Below are positions 45,887-55,241 of a stretch of DNA of 64,000 nucleotides, one piece after another; positions within the stretch are counted from its first letter, which is position 1, and every line of letters starts with the position of its first letter. Where the stretch lies: the NCBI RefSeq assembly GCF_028609845.1, contig NZ_CP063191.1, positions 1,426,001-1,490,000 of the forward strand, read 5' to 3'. This stretch comes from Corynebacterium heidelbergense. GTDB taxonomy: Bacteria; Actinomycetota; Actinomycetes; Mycobacteriales; Mycobacteriaceae. A program made the position numbers and the translations under genes. Under the pieces are notes generated by a model. The model saw nothing but the letters and a program-made list of their open reading frames with translations, was not told the origin of the DNA and did not search any database.

Positions 45887-47272
45887 CTAGTCCTCGGCCC
45901 CGCGCCATGCGGACCACACGCCGATGGCCAGCACCACGGCGGCGGGGATGAGGGATTGGCCGAAGGCCCCCGGGGACCCGACCGCGAGGCGCCATTGCAT
46001 GACCGCCCCGATGACGGCGGCTCCCGTCACGGCGCCGAGCTGGCGGGTGGAGTTGTACATACCGGAACCGGCGCCGGCCCACTTGTGCGGGAGGTCCCGC
46101 AGCGTCAGCGTGGAGTTAGGCGCCCACACCCCGGCGTGGCCGAAGCCCATGAGGGTGGTGACCGGCAGGATCCACCACTGGCTTACGCCGGGGCGCAAGA
46201 CGAGGACGAGCAGGGCCACGGTGAGCACCATGATGCTGAAGCCCACGATGGCCACCGGGCGGGGATCCGTGCGGTCCACGAGTCGGCCCACCAGGGGCGC
46301 GCAGATCATGGAGACGACGGACATGGGAACCACCATGAGCCCGGCGCGCATGGGGCTGAAATGGTGCACCTGCTGGAGGTACAGCATGATGGGCAGCATC
46401 ATCCCGGCGACGGCAAAGCCCATGGCCGCGATGCCGATGTTGCCGAAGGCGAAGCTGCGGCGGGCGAACAGCGGGAGGGGAAGGAGGGGTTCACGATCGG
46501 TTTTGGCGGCGGCGGCTTGGCGTCGGATAAAAAGGGCGGCGATGCCCACCGCGGCGAGCATCCCGGCAAAGATCCACCAGGGCCAGCCTGTGGTCTCCCC
46601 CTGCTGGATGGAGAAGATGAACAGGAACATGGCCACGACGGACAGGGCGATGGACAACGCGTCGATGGGCCGCTTCAGCAGCGGGAAGGTGGGCACGAAC
46701 TTGGCCACGGCGACCACGGAGATCACGCCAATGGGCACATTCACCAGGAAGACCCACTGCCAGCTCAGCAGGGAGGTGATCACTCCCCCCAGCAGGGGGC
46801 CGACCAGCGTGGACAGCCCGGCGGTGGCACCCCAGACCCCCAAGGCGGCACCGCGGCGGTCCCGGGGAAAGATGCGGTTTATCACGCTCATGGTCTGCGG
46901 GGAGAGCAGCGCAGCGCCGAGCCCCTGGGCGGCACGCGCGATGATGAGCCACGTGATGCTGGGGGCCAGACCGCAGGCCAGGGAGGACAGGGTGAACAGC
47001 ACCATGCCCAGGATGTAGACGTTCTTCGGCCCGTACTTGTCCCCCAACCGGCCGGTGACCAGTAAGGGTACGGCGAAGAACAACAGGTAGGCGCTAGTGA
47101 CCCAGATGACCTCGTTGTAGGTGGCGCCGAGGTCCGCCTGGAGGGCGGGGGTGGCCACGGCCACGATCGTTTGGTCCAGCAGGATCATGAAGAAGCCGAC
47201 GCACAGCGCGATGAGCGCGCGCCAGGGCCGCACGTCCGACCCCGCCGGAGATTTTTCGGTCATAGCGCACAT
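45887..47272 (-). CDS. MFS multidrug transporter, DHA2 (EmrB/QacA) family
   Basis: The 461-residue protein has about 14 hydrophobic segments. Motifs include the DHA2 helix-1 pattern [18 protein letters not shown], the loop motif [13 protein letters not shown] and the motif-C-like helix [15 protein letters not shown]. Members export drugs, dyes and other hydrophobic compounds by proton antiport. The ATG follows the NUDIX stop directly (TAAATG), so the two are coupled. A second in-frame ATG at 47263 is an alternative start. The substrate is unknown. Confidence 0.88.
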   Translation of the reverse strand: MCAMTEKSPAGSDVRPWRALIALCVGFFMILLDQTIVAVATPALQADLGATYNEVIWVTSAYLLFFAVPLLVTGRLGDKYGPKNVYILGMVLFTLSSLACGLAPSITWLIIARAAQGLGAALLSPQTMSVINRIFPRDRRGAALGVWGATAGLSTLVGPLLGGVITSLLSWQWVFLVNVPIGVISVVAVAKFVPTFPLLKRPIDALSIALSVVAMFLFIFSIQQGETTGWPWWIFAGMLAAVGIAALFIRRQAAAAKTDREPLLPLPLFARRSFAFGNIGIAAMGFAVAGMMLPIMLYLQQVHHFSPMRAGLMVVPMSVVSMICAPLVGRLVDRTDPRPVAIVGFSIMVLTVALLVLVLRPGVSQWWILPVTTLMGFGHAGVWAPNSTLTLRDLPHKWAGAGSGMYNSTRQLGAVTGAAVIGAVMQWRLAVGSPGAFGQSLIPAAVVLAIGVWSAWRGAED

Positions 47273-47953
47273 TTATAGCTGGCGTGGGTCCCCGGCCGTG
47301 ACGGCGGCCAGGACCTCCTCCAGCTCCGGCAGGGAGGCGGCAAACTCCGGCATGAGGTCTAGCTGGGCTAGATCCTCCAGCGGCCACCATTTGAGGTCTT
47401 GGCTTTCGGCGGTGGCGTTGAGCTCCAGTTGATGCTGGGCGCGGGCGATGACGGTGGTGTAGGTCCAGCGCGTGGCGCTGTGATCCGGCACCTCCCACCA
47501 GAACCGGGCGTTGAGGCCGAACACGGCCCTGCCCCCATGCTCGGGGTGGGTGATCGGGCGTGCCTGTAGCTCGGCACGGGGGTCCGTGGCGCCCAGGGCT
47601 TGGGTGAGCAGCTCCTCGTCCCCGGGCTCCGTCGGGCGGCGGCGCAGGACGTGGTCCAGATCCATCGTGGAGGTGACCAGGGAGGCCAGGATCTCCACGT
47701 CCTGGCCGCGCACGCCGGTCTCCTCCCAGGTCTCCCGCAGGGCCGTGTCCTCCGGGGTCTCCCCCACGTCGCAGGCTCCCCCGGGCAGGGCCCACGTGCC
47801 CCCGCGGTTGGTCCACATCGCCCGGTGCTGCATGAGGACCAGCGTGCGGCCCTGCGCGTCGCAGGTGGTGAGGAACAGGCCGGCCGCGCCCATCGTGCCC
47901 CAGCGGCGGGACCCGTCCAGGCCGACGGCCCAGCCATCTCCGGTGTAGTTCAT
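47273..47953 (-). CDS. NUDIX hydrolase
   Basis: The 226-residue protein contains a complete NUDIX box, GGACDVGETPEDTALRETWEETGV in pattern (about residues 58-80), preceded by LMQHRAMWTNRGGTWALPGG. Such enzymes hydrolyse nucleoside diphosphates linked to another moiety, such as oxidised nucleotides, NADH or ADP-ribose. The exact substrate cannot be told. The promoter is leaderless, and the MFS gene follows in the same operon. Confidence 0.88.
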   Translation of the reverse strand: MNYTGDGWAVGLDGSRRWGTMGAAGLFLTTCDAQGRTLVLMQHRAMWTNRGGTWALPGGACDVGETPEDTALRETWEETGVRGQDVEILASLVTSTMDLDHVLRRRPTEPGDEELLTQALGATDPRAELQARPITHPEHGGRAVFGLNARFWWEVPDHSATRWTYTTVIARAQHQLELNATAESQDLKWWPLEDLAQLDLMPEFAASLPELEEVLAAVTAGDPRQL

Positions 47954-47960
47954 GCCCGCT

Positions 47961-47966
47961 ACCCTA
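47961..47966 (-). promoter_or_regulatory. leaderless -10 of the NUDIX gene
   Basis: On the minus strand TAGGGT lies 7 nt before the ATG at 47953. Confidence 0.55.
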
Positions 47967-48091
47967 CGCGCGCGCCGTGTTTCCGCCGCGTCACGAATGC
48001 GTGAACTGGGGGCGCGGATCGCCGGGGGCTGCTGCTGTGACGGCTAGGCTTGTACTACCTATTCCACGCCATTCCCCGACGAAAGCACGCT

Positions 48092-50725
48092 ATGAATGCA
48101 CCTATTCGGACCCGTAACCGAACGATCCGAGTGGAGGAGGAGTTTCAGCTCATCGACACCGCAACGCGGTGCATGGCGGCCCGGGCGCGGGACATCGCCG
48201 GAACTCGTCCCACCACCGGCTTCACCCCGGAGATGCAGGAATGCGTGGTGCAGTCCGCCAGCGCCGCGCACGCCAGCGTGGAGGATCTGACCCAGGACCT
48301 CCTGGACCGCCGGGCGGCGCTCAACGAGTCCGCCGCCGAGCTGGGCCTGGCCATTGCCGCGGCGGGAACGGTGCCGATGGCCTCCAAATCCACCGTGGAG
48401 GTCTTCCACAACGAAAGCTTCCGGAAATTGTCGGCGGACTATGGCCTGCTGGCCCGCGAGCAGTTGGTGTGCGGCACGCAGATCCACGTGGAGGTCGCGG
48501 ATCGGGACGAGGCCCTCGCCGTGGCGGCGGGGATCAGCCGCTACCTGCCGCTGCTGCTGGCGCTCAGCGCCTCCAGCCCGTTCAACTCGGAGGGGCAGGA
48601 TACGGGCTACGCCAGCTCCCGCTACTTGGCCTGGGCCCGCTGGCCCACCACCGGCTCCCACCCCCCGGCCAGCACCAGCGCGGAATACGACGCGCTGGTC
48701 TCCGGCCTGGTGGAGGCCCGCGTGATTTCGGGGCCCAGCATGATCTATTACGATCTGCGCCCCTCCCAGCAGCGCAACGGCCTGGAGCTGCGCATCGCGG
48801 ATGCCTGCCCCTCGGTGGATACCACCATCACCATCGCCGCGCTCTTCCGCGCGTTGGTGGAGCGGGAATCTCAAATGGCCACCCCCACCCCGCCGCTGAA
48901 CCCGGCTATCCAGCGCGCGGCGTCGTGGCGGGCGGCGCGCTTCGGCATGGAGGGGGATCTGCTGGATCCGGAGACCTCCGCGCCGAGGAGCGCGCGGGAG
49001 GTGCTGCTGGACCTCGTGGAATTGCTGCGCCCGCAACTGACCGCCACCGGGGATTTCGAGCGAGTGGATGCGCTGGCTCGCCGCGCGGTGATGGCCGGCT
49101 CCAGCGCCTTCCGCCAGCGCCGCGCCCTGCGCCGCCGCGGCCGACCGGACGACGTGATGGACCTGCTGGTCGCGGAAACGGCGAGTTCCACGGATTCCAC
49201 GCAACTGTTCAGCACGGACGAGGACGTGTTCAAGGCCTACGTCCCCATCGAAGGCGTGGAGATGGATCATTTCACCGACGAGGCCTTCGATGCCGCGGGC
49301 CTGCCGCGCGACCTATACAAGCAGACGGTGGAGGCGGCGACTCGATTGGGTCCGGTGGGTCTGCGCACCCAGCAGGTCAGTGCGGAACGCGATCTCACGG
49401 TGCGGGGCGTGACCTTCCGCGTGACTGGGGAGAGCCACGCCCGCGCCTTCTCCATGGACATGATGCCGCGCATCATCGACCAATCCACGTGGCGCCACCT
49501 GTCCACCGGCGCGGAGCAGCGGGCGAAGGCCATCAACGCCTTCCTCAACGACGTTTACGGGGAGCAGGCCATTTTGCGCGACGGACGCCTGCCGTTGGAC
49601 ATTTTGGATAAATCCCCGGGCTATCGCCGCGCGGGTCAGACGGCCCTGCGCGGAAGTGTGCGCAATCACGTCAGCGGGGTGGATCTGATCTATTCGGAGC
49701 GCAATGGTTGGCAAATTCTGGAGGACAATGTGCGCATGCCCTCCGGGTTGACGTTCGCCCTGGAGGCGCGGGCAATGTCCCAGCGCAACTACCCGGAGTT
49801 GTTTGACACGGCCCCGGTAGGCCTCAACGACATCTCCGGTTGCTATTCGATGTTCTACGACACGCTGTTGGCCGCGGCACCTCCGGGGGCTGGGGAGGAC
49901 CCGCACATCGTCATCGCCAGCCCGGGCCAGCACGATCCCAGTTTCTTCGAGCAGGTGCAGATCTCGGAGGCGACGGGCATCCCGATTGCTACCCCGGATC
50001 AGTTGGTCGTGGAGGATCACGTGGCCTACGAGGTCTCCAGCGGTTCCCGGCGCCGGGTGGATGTGGCCTACCTGCGCCAGGATGAGGAGATGTTCCTCAC
50101 GTCCCGGGGCGCCGATGGGGAGCCTTTGCGCTATCCCATTCAGTCGGCCATTTCGGCGGGGCATTTAACGATTGCTAATGCGCTGGGCAATGGGATCGGG
50201 GACGATAAGGCAATTTACGCCTTTGTGCCGCAGATGATCGAGTATTACCTCGGGGAAAAGCCGTTAATCAATCACGTGCCCACGTATTTGTGCTCTATTC
50301 GCGAGCAGCGGGACATGGTCATCGAGCGCTTGGACGAGCTGGTGGTCAAGCCCATCGACGGCTATGGCGGCTCCGGCATCACGATTGGCCCGGAGGCCAC
50401 CGACGAAGAGCTCGCGCTGCGGCGGGAGGAGTTGCAGGTCCGCCCGGAGCAGTTCATTGCCCAGGAGGTGGTGAGCTTGTCCACCCTGCCGACGTTCGAG
50501 GGCGTGAGCATGCAGCCCCGGCACGTTGATCTGCGGCTGTTCACCCACCTGCGGGCCGGTTCCGGGCCGGGCGAGTTGACCGCGGTGACCGCTCCGGCGG
50601 GTCTGACCCGGGTGGCGCCCGCCGGTTCTCTGGTGGTTAATTCTTCTCGCGGTGGCGGGGGTAAGGACACGTGGATTGTGGTTGAGGACGCCACCAACCC
50701 CAGCGCGGCCTCCACCGCCCCGTAG
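48092..50725 (+). CDS. fusion of YbdK-type carboxylate-amine ligase and circularly permuted ATP-grasp protein
   Basis: The 877-residue protein joins two ligase modules. Residues about 5-360 match the GCS2/YbdK family of glutamate-cysteine-ligase-like enzymes: TIRVEEEFQLID, CGTQIHVEV, LALSASSPFNSEGQDTGYASSR, ELRIADACPSVD. Residues about 390-870 match circularly permuted ATP-grasp type 2 (DUF404/407): PRIIDQSTWRHLSTGAEQRAKAINAFL, LIYSERNGWQILEDNVRMPSG, VVKPIDGYGGSGI and FIAQEVVSLSTLP. Both modules are predicted to form amide bonds from a carboxylate and an amine using ATP; the substrates are unknown. The start at 48092 is chosen because family similarity begins there. A TAGGCT at 48045-48050 may be its -10. 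Confidence 0.85.
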   Translation: MNAPIRTRNRTIRVEEEFQLIDTATRCMAARARDIAGTRPTTGFTPEMQECVVQSASAAHASVEDLTQDLLDRRAALNESAAELGLAIAAAGTVPMASKSTVEVFHNESFRKLSADYGLLAREQLVCGTQIHVEVADRDEALAVAAGISRYLPLLLALSASSPFNSEGQDTGYASSRYLAWARWPTTGSHPPASTSAEYDALVSGLVEARVISGPSMIYYDLRPSQQRNGLELRIADACPSVDTTITIAALFRALVERESQMATPTPPLNPAIQRAASWRAARFGMEGDLLDPETSAPRSAREVLLDLVELLRPQLTATGDFERVDALARRAVMAGSSAFRQRRALRRRGRPDDVMDLLVAETASSTDSTQLFSTDEDVFKAYVPIEGVEMDHFTDEAFDAAGLPRDLYKQTVEAATRLGPVGLRTQQVSAERDLTVRGVTFRVTGESHARAFSMDMMPRIIDQSTWRHLSTGAEQRAKAINAFLNDVYGEQAILRDGRLPLDILDKSPGYRRAGQTALRGSVRNHVSGVDLIYSERNGWQILEDNVRMPSGLTFALEARAMSQRNYPELFDTAPVGLNDISGCYSMFYDTLLAAAPPGAGEDPHIVIASPGQHDPSFFEQVQISEATGIPIATPDQLVVEDHVAYEVSSGSRRRVDVAYLRQDEEMFLTSRGADGEPLRYPIQSAISAGHLTIANALGNGIGDDKAIYAFVPQMIEYYLGEKPLINHVPTYLCSIREQRDMVIERLDELVVKPIDGYGGSGITIGPEATDEELALRREELQVRPEQFIAQEVVSLSTLPTFEGVSMQPRHVDLRLFTHLRAGSGPGELTAVTAPAGLTRVAPAGSLVVNSSRGGGGKDTWIVVEDATNPSAASTAP

Positions 50726-50728
50726 AAT
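50723..50728 (+). promoter_or_regulatory. leaderless -10 of the S9 peptidase gene
   Basis: TAGAAT overlaps the ATP-grasp stop codon and lies 8 nt before the GTG at 50737. Confidence 0.6.
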
Positions 50729-50736
50729 CGACGCTC

Positions 50737-52590
50737 GTGCGTCATACCTACGGCCCCTCACTGTCCCCCAACGGCGACGAGATCGCGTTCATCGTGCGGG
50801 GGGATGAGGGGTTTCCCTATGCGGTGCAGGCCCCCCTGCTGCCGAACGGGGTGGGGGCGGAGCGCCCGGTACGCATCCCCGTGGAGGGCCCGGTGACCCG
50901 GCTGATGCACTCCCCCGACGGGCGCTGGTTGGCCCTGGAAGTGGCCCCGCTGGGTACGGAGCGTTCGGAGATTTGGCTGGTCACAACGGATCCCTCCGAT
51001 AGCGGGGCCACCCTGGTGCGCAGCCCCGGGGATGCCCGCGTCTCCCTTGTGGAGTGGGATGGGCAACACCTGGCGGTCGCGGCTTTCGGCGCGGACGGGG
51101 TCACCGAGGGTCGGTTGGTCAACCCCTTTACCGGGGAGTACCGCGTGCTGGATCGGCGAGCCGACGGCATGCTCGTGGATGCCGAGAATGGCTACTCCCT
51201 CATGCGCGTGGGCCCGCGTGGCAACCGGGAGTTGTTGCTCAACCACCCCGATGGTTCCTGGCACCCGCTGCTCCCCCCGGATCCGGGGAGCACGGTGGAC
51301 GAGGGAATCATCCTGCCCTTCACCCGCGGGCAGGAGCACCCGACGCTGCTCGTCGCCGGGGACTGGGGCGCCAACCGGCGGCGCCTGCTGCACATCGTGG
51401 TGCGCGAGGGCACCCCGGAGTGGAGCGTGTTCATGGCCTCCGCGGGCTGCGATGTAGAGCACGCGGTGGTCAGCCGGGACGGGTCCACGGCGGCGGTCAC
51501 GTGGTCCGCAGATGGGGTATCCACGCTGGAGATCGTGGTCCTCGGCACGGATCTGCACCCGGCCTCCCGCCAGGAAGTGAAGCTGCCGGGGATGGTGACC
51601 TCCGGGCTGTCCATCACCGACGACGGCTCCCTGCTGGCGGTGACTGCGGAAGGTCCCAATCTCGCGCCCTGCGTGGACATCATTTCCACCCGCACTGGGG
51701 AGATCGACTCGTTGGACAATGTGCCGGATACTCATCACGAGATCGAGTTGGCGTCCCGAAGAGAACAAGACCAACCCCACCCGGCCCGCCGCACCCGGGA
51801 CGACACCCCGGATTTGCTGCGCTACACCGCCCGAGACGGCCGCGAACTCAGCGGCTGGCTGTACCGGGGCCTCGATCCCCGGGGACGGCGGGTGCGCGGT
51901 CGCAAGCAGCCCGTTCTGCTGCTGTTCCACGGCGGGCCGGAGGGGCAATCCCGGCCGGACCACCACGACGTGATCAGCGAGGTCATTGGGGCTGGAGTGA
52001 GTGTGTTCACCCCCAACATCCGGGGTTCTGCGGGCTATGGGCGGGACTTCGTGCACGCCGATGACCGGTACGGCCGGTTCGCCGGGATCACGGATGTGGC
52101 GGATACGGTGGCCTTCCTCGTCGGCGCGGAGGTGGCGGACCCGGAGCGGATTGTCATCTCCGGGCGCAGCTACGGCGGCTTCCTCACGCTCATGGGCCTG
52201 ACCCAATTCCCGGAGCTGTTCGCCGGGGGCATCTGCGCCTGCGGCATGAGCGACCTGCACACCTTCTACCGGGATACGGAGCCGTGGATCGCCAGTGCCG
52301 CCTACCCCAAGTACGGCTACCCCATCCAAGATGGGGAGTTGCTCGGCGAATTTTCCCCCTTGAGCCACGCCGATGCGGTGCGGGCACCGGTGCTATTCAT
52401 CCACGGGCGCAACGACACGAATGTGCCGCCGAGCGAGATGTTTCAGATGCGCCAGCGGCTAGCGGAGCGCGGGATGTACACGGATTTGCTGTACTTCGAG
52501 GACGAGGGCCACGAGTTCGTCAAACGCCAGAACCGGGCCCTCATCGGCCACCGCATGGTGGAGTTTTTAGGGCAGTGCGGGCTGCTCTAA
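50737..52590 (+). CDS. S9-family (prolyl oligopeptidase/acylaminoacyl) peptidase
   Basis: The 617-residue protein has an N-terminal beta-propeller-like region (about 1-340) with WD-like repeats such as [14 protein letters not shown]-terminal alpha/beta-hydrolase domain follows. The catalytic residues are visible: Ser in GRSYGGF (about 479), Asp in [12 protein letters not shown] and His in EDEGHEF. It would cut short peptides in the cytosol. No signal peptide is seen. Its stop overlaps the gatA stop on the other strand by 3 bp. Confidence 0.92.
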   Translation: MRHTYGPSLSPNGDEIAFIVRGDEGFPYAVQAPLLPNGVGAERPVRIPVEGPVTRLMHSPDGRWLALEVAPLGTERSEIWLVTTDPSDSGATLVRSPGDARVSLVEWDGQHLAVAAFGADGVTEGRLVNPFTGEYRVLDRRADGMLVDAENGYSLMRVGPRGNRELLLNHPDGSWHPLLPPDPGSTVDEGIILPFTRGQEHPTLLVAGDWGANRRRLLHIVVREGTPEWSVFMASAGCDVEHAVVSRDGSTAAVTWSADGVSTLEIVVLGTDLHPASRQEVKLPGMVTSGLSITDDGSLLAVTAEGPNLAPCVDIISTRTGEIDSLDNVPDTHHEIELASRREQDQPHPARRTRDDTPDLLRYTARDGRELSGWLYRGLDPRGRRVRGRKQPVLLLFHGGPEGQSRPDHHDVISEVIGAGVSVFTPNIRGSAGYGRDFVHADDRYGRFAGITDVADTVAFLVGAEVADPERIVISGRSYGGFLTLMGLTQFPELFAGGICACGMSDLHTFYRDTEPWIASAAYPKYGYPIQDGELLGEFSPLSHADAVRAPVLFIHGRNDTNVPPSEMFQMRQRLAERGMYTDLLYFEDEGHEFVKRQNRALIGHRMVEFLGQCGLL

Positions 52591-54092
52591 CCCCGGCCGG
52601 CTTCGAAGGCGGCGCCGACGCGGTACAGCCGGTCGTCGCCGTGGGCGGGGCCCATGAGCTGGAGGCCGGCGGGCAACTGTGTATCCTCCGCCAGGCCGGC
52701 CGGCACGGACATGCCGCACACGCCCGCGAGGTTTAGGGGCAGGGTGAACAGGTCGAACAGGTACATCGACAGGGGGTCCCCCACCTTTTCCCCCAGGCCG
52801 AAGGCCGTGGTGGGGGTCACCGGGGCGGCAATGACGTCCACGGTCTCAAAGGCCTTGGCGTAGTCCTGCGCGATAAGGTTGCGCACGCGCTGGGCTTGCA
52901 GGTAGTAGGCGTCGTAATAGCCGACGGACAGGGCGTAGGTGCCCATCATGATGCGGCGCTTAACCTCCGGGCCGAAGCCCTCGGAGCGGCTGAGGCTCAT
53001 CACCTCGTCCGCGCTGCGCGTGCCGTCGTCTCCCTTGCGCTGGCCGTAGCGCATGCCGTCAAAGCGGGCCAGGTTGGAGCTCACTTCGGAGGGCAGGATG
53101 AGGTAGTAGGCCTTCACCGCGTGGTCGAAGTTGGGGCAGTCCACCTCTACTAGTTCCGCGCCCTGGCTTTCTAGCTGTTCCAAGTTGCGGCGGTGAAGCT
53201 CTAGTACACCGGGCTGGAGGGCCTCCGGGCGCTCGAATTGCTTGACGATGCCCACCTTCACGCCGCTGAGGTCCCCGCTGGCGCCCTGGCGGGCAGCTTT
53301 CACGACGGGAGCTACCGGGCGGGTGGATGAGGTCGAGTCGTTCGCGTCGTGGCCAGCGATGACCTCGTGCAGCAGAGCCGTGTCCAGTACCGTGCGGGCC
53401 GTGGGTCCCCCCTGGTCCAGGGAGGAAGCGCAGGCGACGAGTCCGTAGCGGGAGACGGTGCCGTAGGTGGGCTTGACCCCCACGGTGTCGGTCAGCGCGG
53501 CCGGTTGGCGGATGGAACCACCCGTATCCGTGCCGATGGCCAGGGGGGCCATCCCGCTGGCCAGGGCCGCGGAGGAGCCGCCGCCGGAGCCGCCGGGGGT
53601 GCGTTGCAGGTCCCAAGGGTTGCGGGTGGGCCCGTAGGCGGAGTTTTCCGTGGAGGATCCCATGGCGAACTCGTCCATGTTGGTTTTGCCCAGAATGGGG
53701 ATGCCCGCTGCGCGCAGCTTGAGGGTGACGGTGGCATCGTAGGGGCTGCGGTACCCGGCGAGGATTTTCGAGCCGCAGGTGGTGGGGGCATCCGTGGTGG
53801 TGAACACGTCTTTGAGCGCCAGGGGCACCCCGGCGAGCGGGGAGGTGGGCTCGTCCCCGCTGGCCAGGGCCTCGTCCACGGCGGTGGCGGCGGCCATGGC
53901 CTCGTCGGAGCTGACGTGCAGGAAGGCGTTGATGGAACCGTTGGCTTCCGCGATGCGGTCCAGGTGGGCCCGGGTCACTTCCGCGGAACTGATCTCGCGG
54001 GAGTGGATCTTCTCCGCCAGCTCGGCCGCGCTCCAGGTGGTGAAGTTCGAATCCGTGCGCTCACCGACAGTCATGCGGTTCGGGGTGCTCAT
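52587..54092 (-). CDS. gatA: GatA, aspartyl/glutamyl-tRNA amidotransferase subunit A
   Basis: The 501-residue amidase-signature protein releases ammonia from glutamine for GatCAB. The catalytic Lys-Ser-Ser triad lies in [11 protein letters not shown] (Lys), [14 protein letters not shown] and [10 protein letters not shown]. The start at 54092 is preferred since an AAGGA site precedes it. It follows gatC on the same strand by 56 bp, forming a gatC-gatA operon. Confidence 0.96.
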   Translation of the reverse strand: MSTPNRMTVGERTDSNFTTWSAAELAEKIHSREISSAEVTRAHLDRIAEANGSINAFLHVSSDEAMAAATAVDEALASGDEPTSPLAGVPLALKDVFTTTDAPTTCGSKILAGYRSPYDATVTLKLRAAGIPILGKTNMDEFAMGSSTENSAYGPTRNPWDLQRTPGGSGGGSSAALASGMAPLAIGTDTGGSIRQPAALTDTVGVKPTYGTVSRYGLVACASSLDQGGPTARTVLDTALLHEVIAGHDANDSTSSTRPVAPVVKAARQGASGDLSGVKVGIVKQFERPEALQPGVLELHRRNLEQLESQGAELVEVDCPNFDHAVKAYYLILPSEVSSNLARFDGMRYGQRKGDDGTRSADEVMSLSRSEGFGPEVKRRIMMGTYALSVGYYDAYYLQAQRVRNLIAQDYAKAFETVDVIAAPVTPTTAFGLGEKVGDPLSMYLFDLFTLPLNLAGVCGMSVPAGLAEDTQLPAGLQLMGPAHGDDRLYRVGAAFEAGRG

Positions 54093-54148
54093 GGCAGTTG
54101 GGGTTCCTTACTCCTTGTGCGGGGGGAATTGGGTGCTGGTGGGGTGGA

Positions 54149-54454
54149 CTAGTCGCCGAGAATCTGGGGCACCTGGAAGCGCTGCTGAGCTCGCTCGGGG
54201 GCCTGGTCCAGTGCCTGCTCGGCGGTCAGCGAGGGGATCACCACGTCCTCTCGCATGACGGACACGTCGCCGTCCACGTTTTGGGTGGGGTGGCTCAGGG
54301 GTTCCACGCTGGAGGTGTCCACCTCCCGAATGGCCGCCACGTGCTCCACAATCCCGTCGATTTGGGCTGCGTATTCGTTCAGCTCCTCCTCGCTGAGCTG
54401 CAGGCGGGCCAGCCTGGCCAGGTGAGATACGTCGTCGCGGGAGATTTCAGACAT
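54149..54454 (-). CDS. gatC: GatC, aspartyl/glutamyl-tRNA amidotransferase subunit C
   Basis: The 101-residue protein is the small GatCAB subunit that fastens GatA to GatB. It shows the family N-terminus SRDDVSHLARLARLQLSEEELNEYAAQID followed by a VDTSSVEPLSHPT segment. Length is normal. The promoter appears leaderless (TAAAGT 7 nt before ATG), and gatA follows. Confidence 0.95.
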   Translation of the reverse strand: MSEISRDDVSHLARLARLQLSEEELNEYAAQIDGIVEHVAAIREVDTSSVEPLSHPTQNVDGDVSVMREDVVIPSLTAEQALDQAPERAQQRFQVPQILGD

Positions 54455-54461
54455 GCGGTCT

Positions 54462-54467
54462 ACTTTA
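54462..54467 (-). promoter_or_regulatory. leaderless -10 of gatC
   Basis: On the minus strand TAAAGT lies 7 nt before the ATG at 54454. Confidence 0.6.
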
Positions 54468-54526
54468 GCCAGCTAGGACGCGGGCCGCGCGGGTGGGGCT
54501 GGAAGCTGTAGCGGGGGTGGCTCCTC

Positions 54527-54532
54527 TACTAT
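54527..54532 (+). promoter_or_regulatory. leaderless -10 of the ACT-protein gene
   Basis: TACTAT lies 7 nt before the ATG at 54540. This spacing favours that start over the in-frame ATG at 54531. Confidence 0.6.
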
Positions 54533-54539
54533 GTGGGGC

Positions 54540-55202
54540 ATGACCTTCCTGATGCGTGTGCGTATGCCCGATGCCCCCGGCACCCTCGGCTTGCTGGCCG
54601 CGGCGCTGGGCTCGGTGTACGGCGACATCCGGGGAGTGGACATCGTGGGCCACGACGTGGATGGCACGGTCGTGGACGATGTGGTGGTGGCCCTGCCCTC
54701 CGGCCATCTGCCGGACGCCCTCATCACCGCAGCGCAGGAGATTGAGGGCGTGTTCGTCGATTCGATCCGCCCCTTTTCCGGGACGGTGGACCGGCGCGGT
54801 CAGGTGCAGATGCTCTCGGAGGTGGCAACGCGGCGCCGGACCCGCGCGGAGGCACTGGACAAGATGATGACCGCCCTGCCGCAGACGATGACGGTGGGCT
54901 GGGCCATCGTGTTGGACTCGGACCCGGTAACGCACCGGATAGCGGCATCCTCGGCCGCACCGGCGGATAACGGCAAAACCTTTGACTTCCCCTTAGCTAC
55001 GGAAGCCCGCACCCTGCACCCCGACAACGATGCGTGGATCCCTGCGTCCTGGACAGTGTTGGATTCTGCCCTAGCCGCAACCCCGGTGGCGGGAACCTCT
55101 TTGCTATTGGTGGTGGGCCGTCCGGGCGGGCCAGACTTCCTGCTCAGCGAGGTGGAACATCTTCGCCAAATGGGCACGATAGTGGGGGCTTTCTTCGCCT
55201 AG
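54540..55202 (+). CDS. ACT-domain protein
   Basis: The 220-residue protein begins with an ACT domain (about 1-75: RVRMPDAPGTLGLLAAALGSVYGDIRGVDIV), a ligand-binding module usually for amino acids. The remaining 145 residues are a second domain I do not recognise; it is rich in Thr and Ala. No enzyme motif is apparent, so it may be a regulatory protein. It is divergent from gatC and 39 nt upstream of an esterase gene. Confidence 0.75.
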   Translation: MTFLMRVRMPDAPGTLGLLAAALGSVYGDIRGVDIVGHDVDGTVVDDVVVALPSGHLPDALITAAQEIEGVFVDSIRPFSGTVDRRGQVQMLSEVATRRRTRAEALDKMMTALPQTMTVGWAIVLDSDPVTHRIAASSAAPADNGKTFDFPLATEARTLHPDNDAWIPASWTVLDSALAATPVAGTSLLLVVGRPGGPDFLLSEVEHLRQMGTIVGAFFA

Positions 55203-55227
55203 GCCAACGTAATCGACCCTGGGCGGC

Positions 55228-55233
55228 TAGCAT
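55228..55233 (+). promoter_or_regulatory. leaderless -10 of the esterase gene
   Basis: TAGCAT lies 8 nt before the ATG at 55242. Confidence 0.55.
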
Positions 55234-55241
55234 CTGCAATC

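Noticed and set aside
44844..46082. Long N-terminal extension of pfkA
   Set aside because: The extra 70 residues are Arg-rich and overlap the MFS gene. The family N-terminus and leaderless -10 fix the start at 45872.
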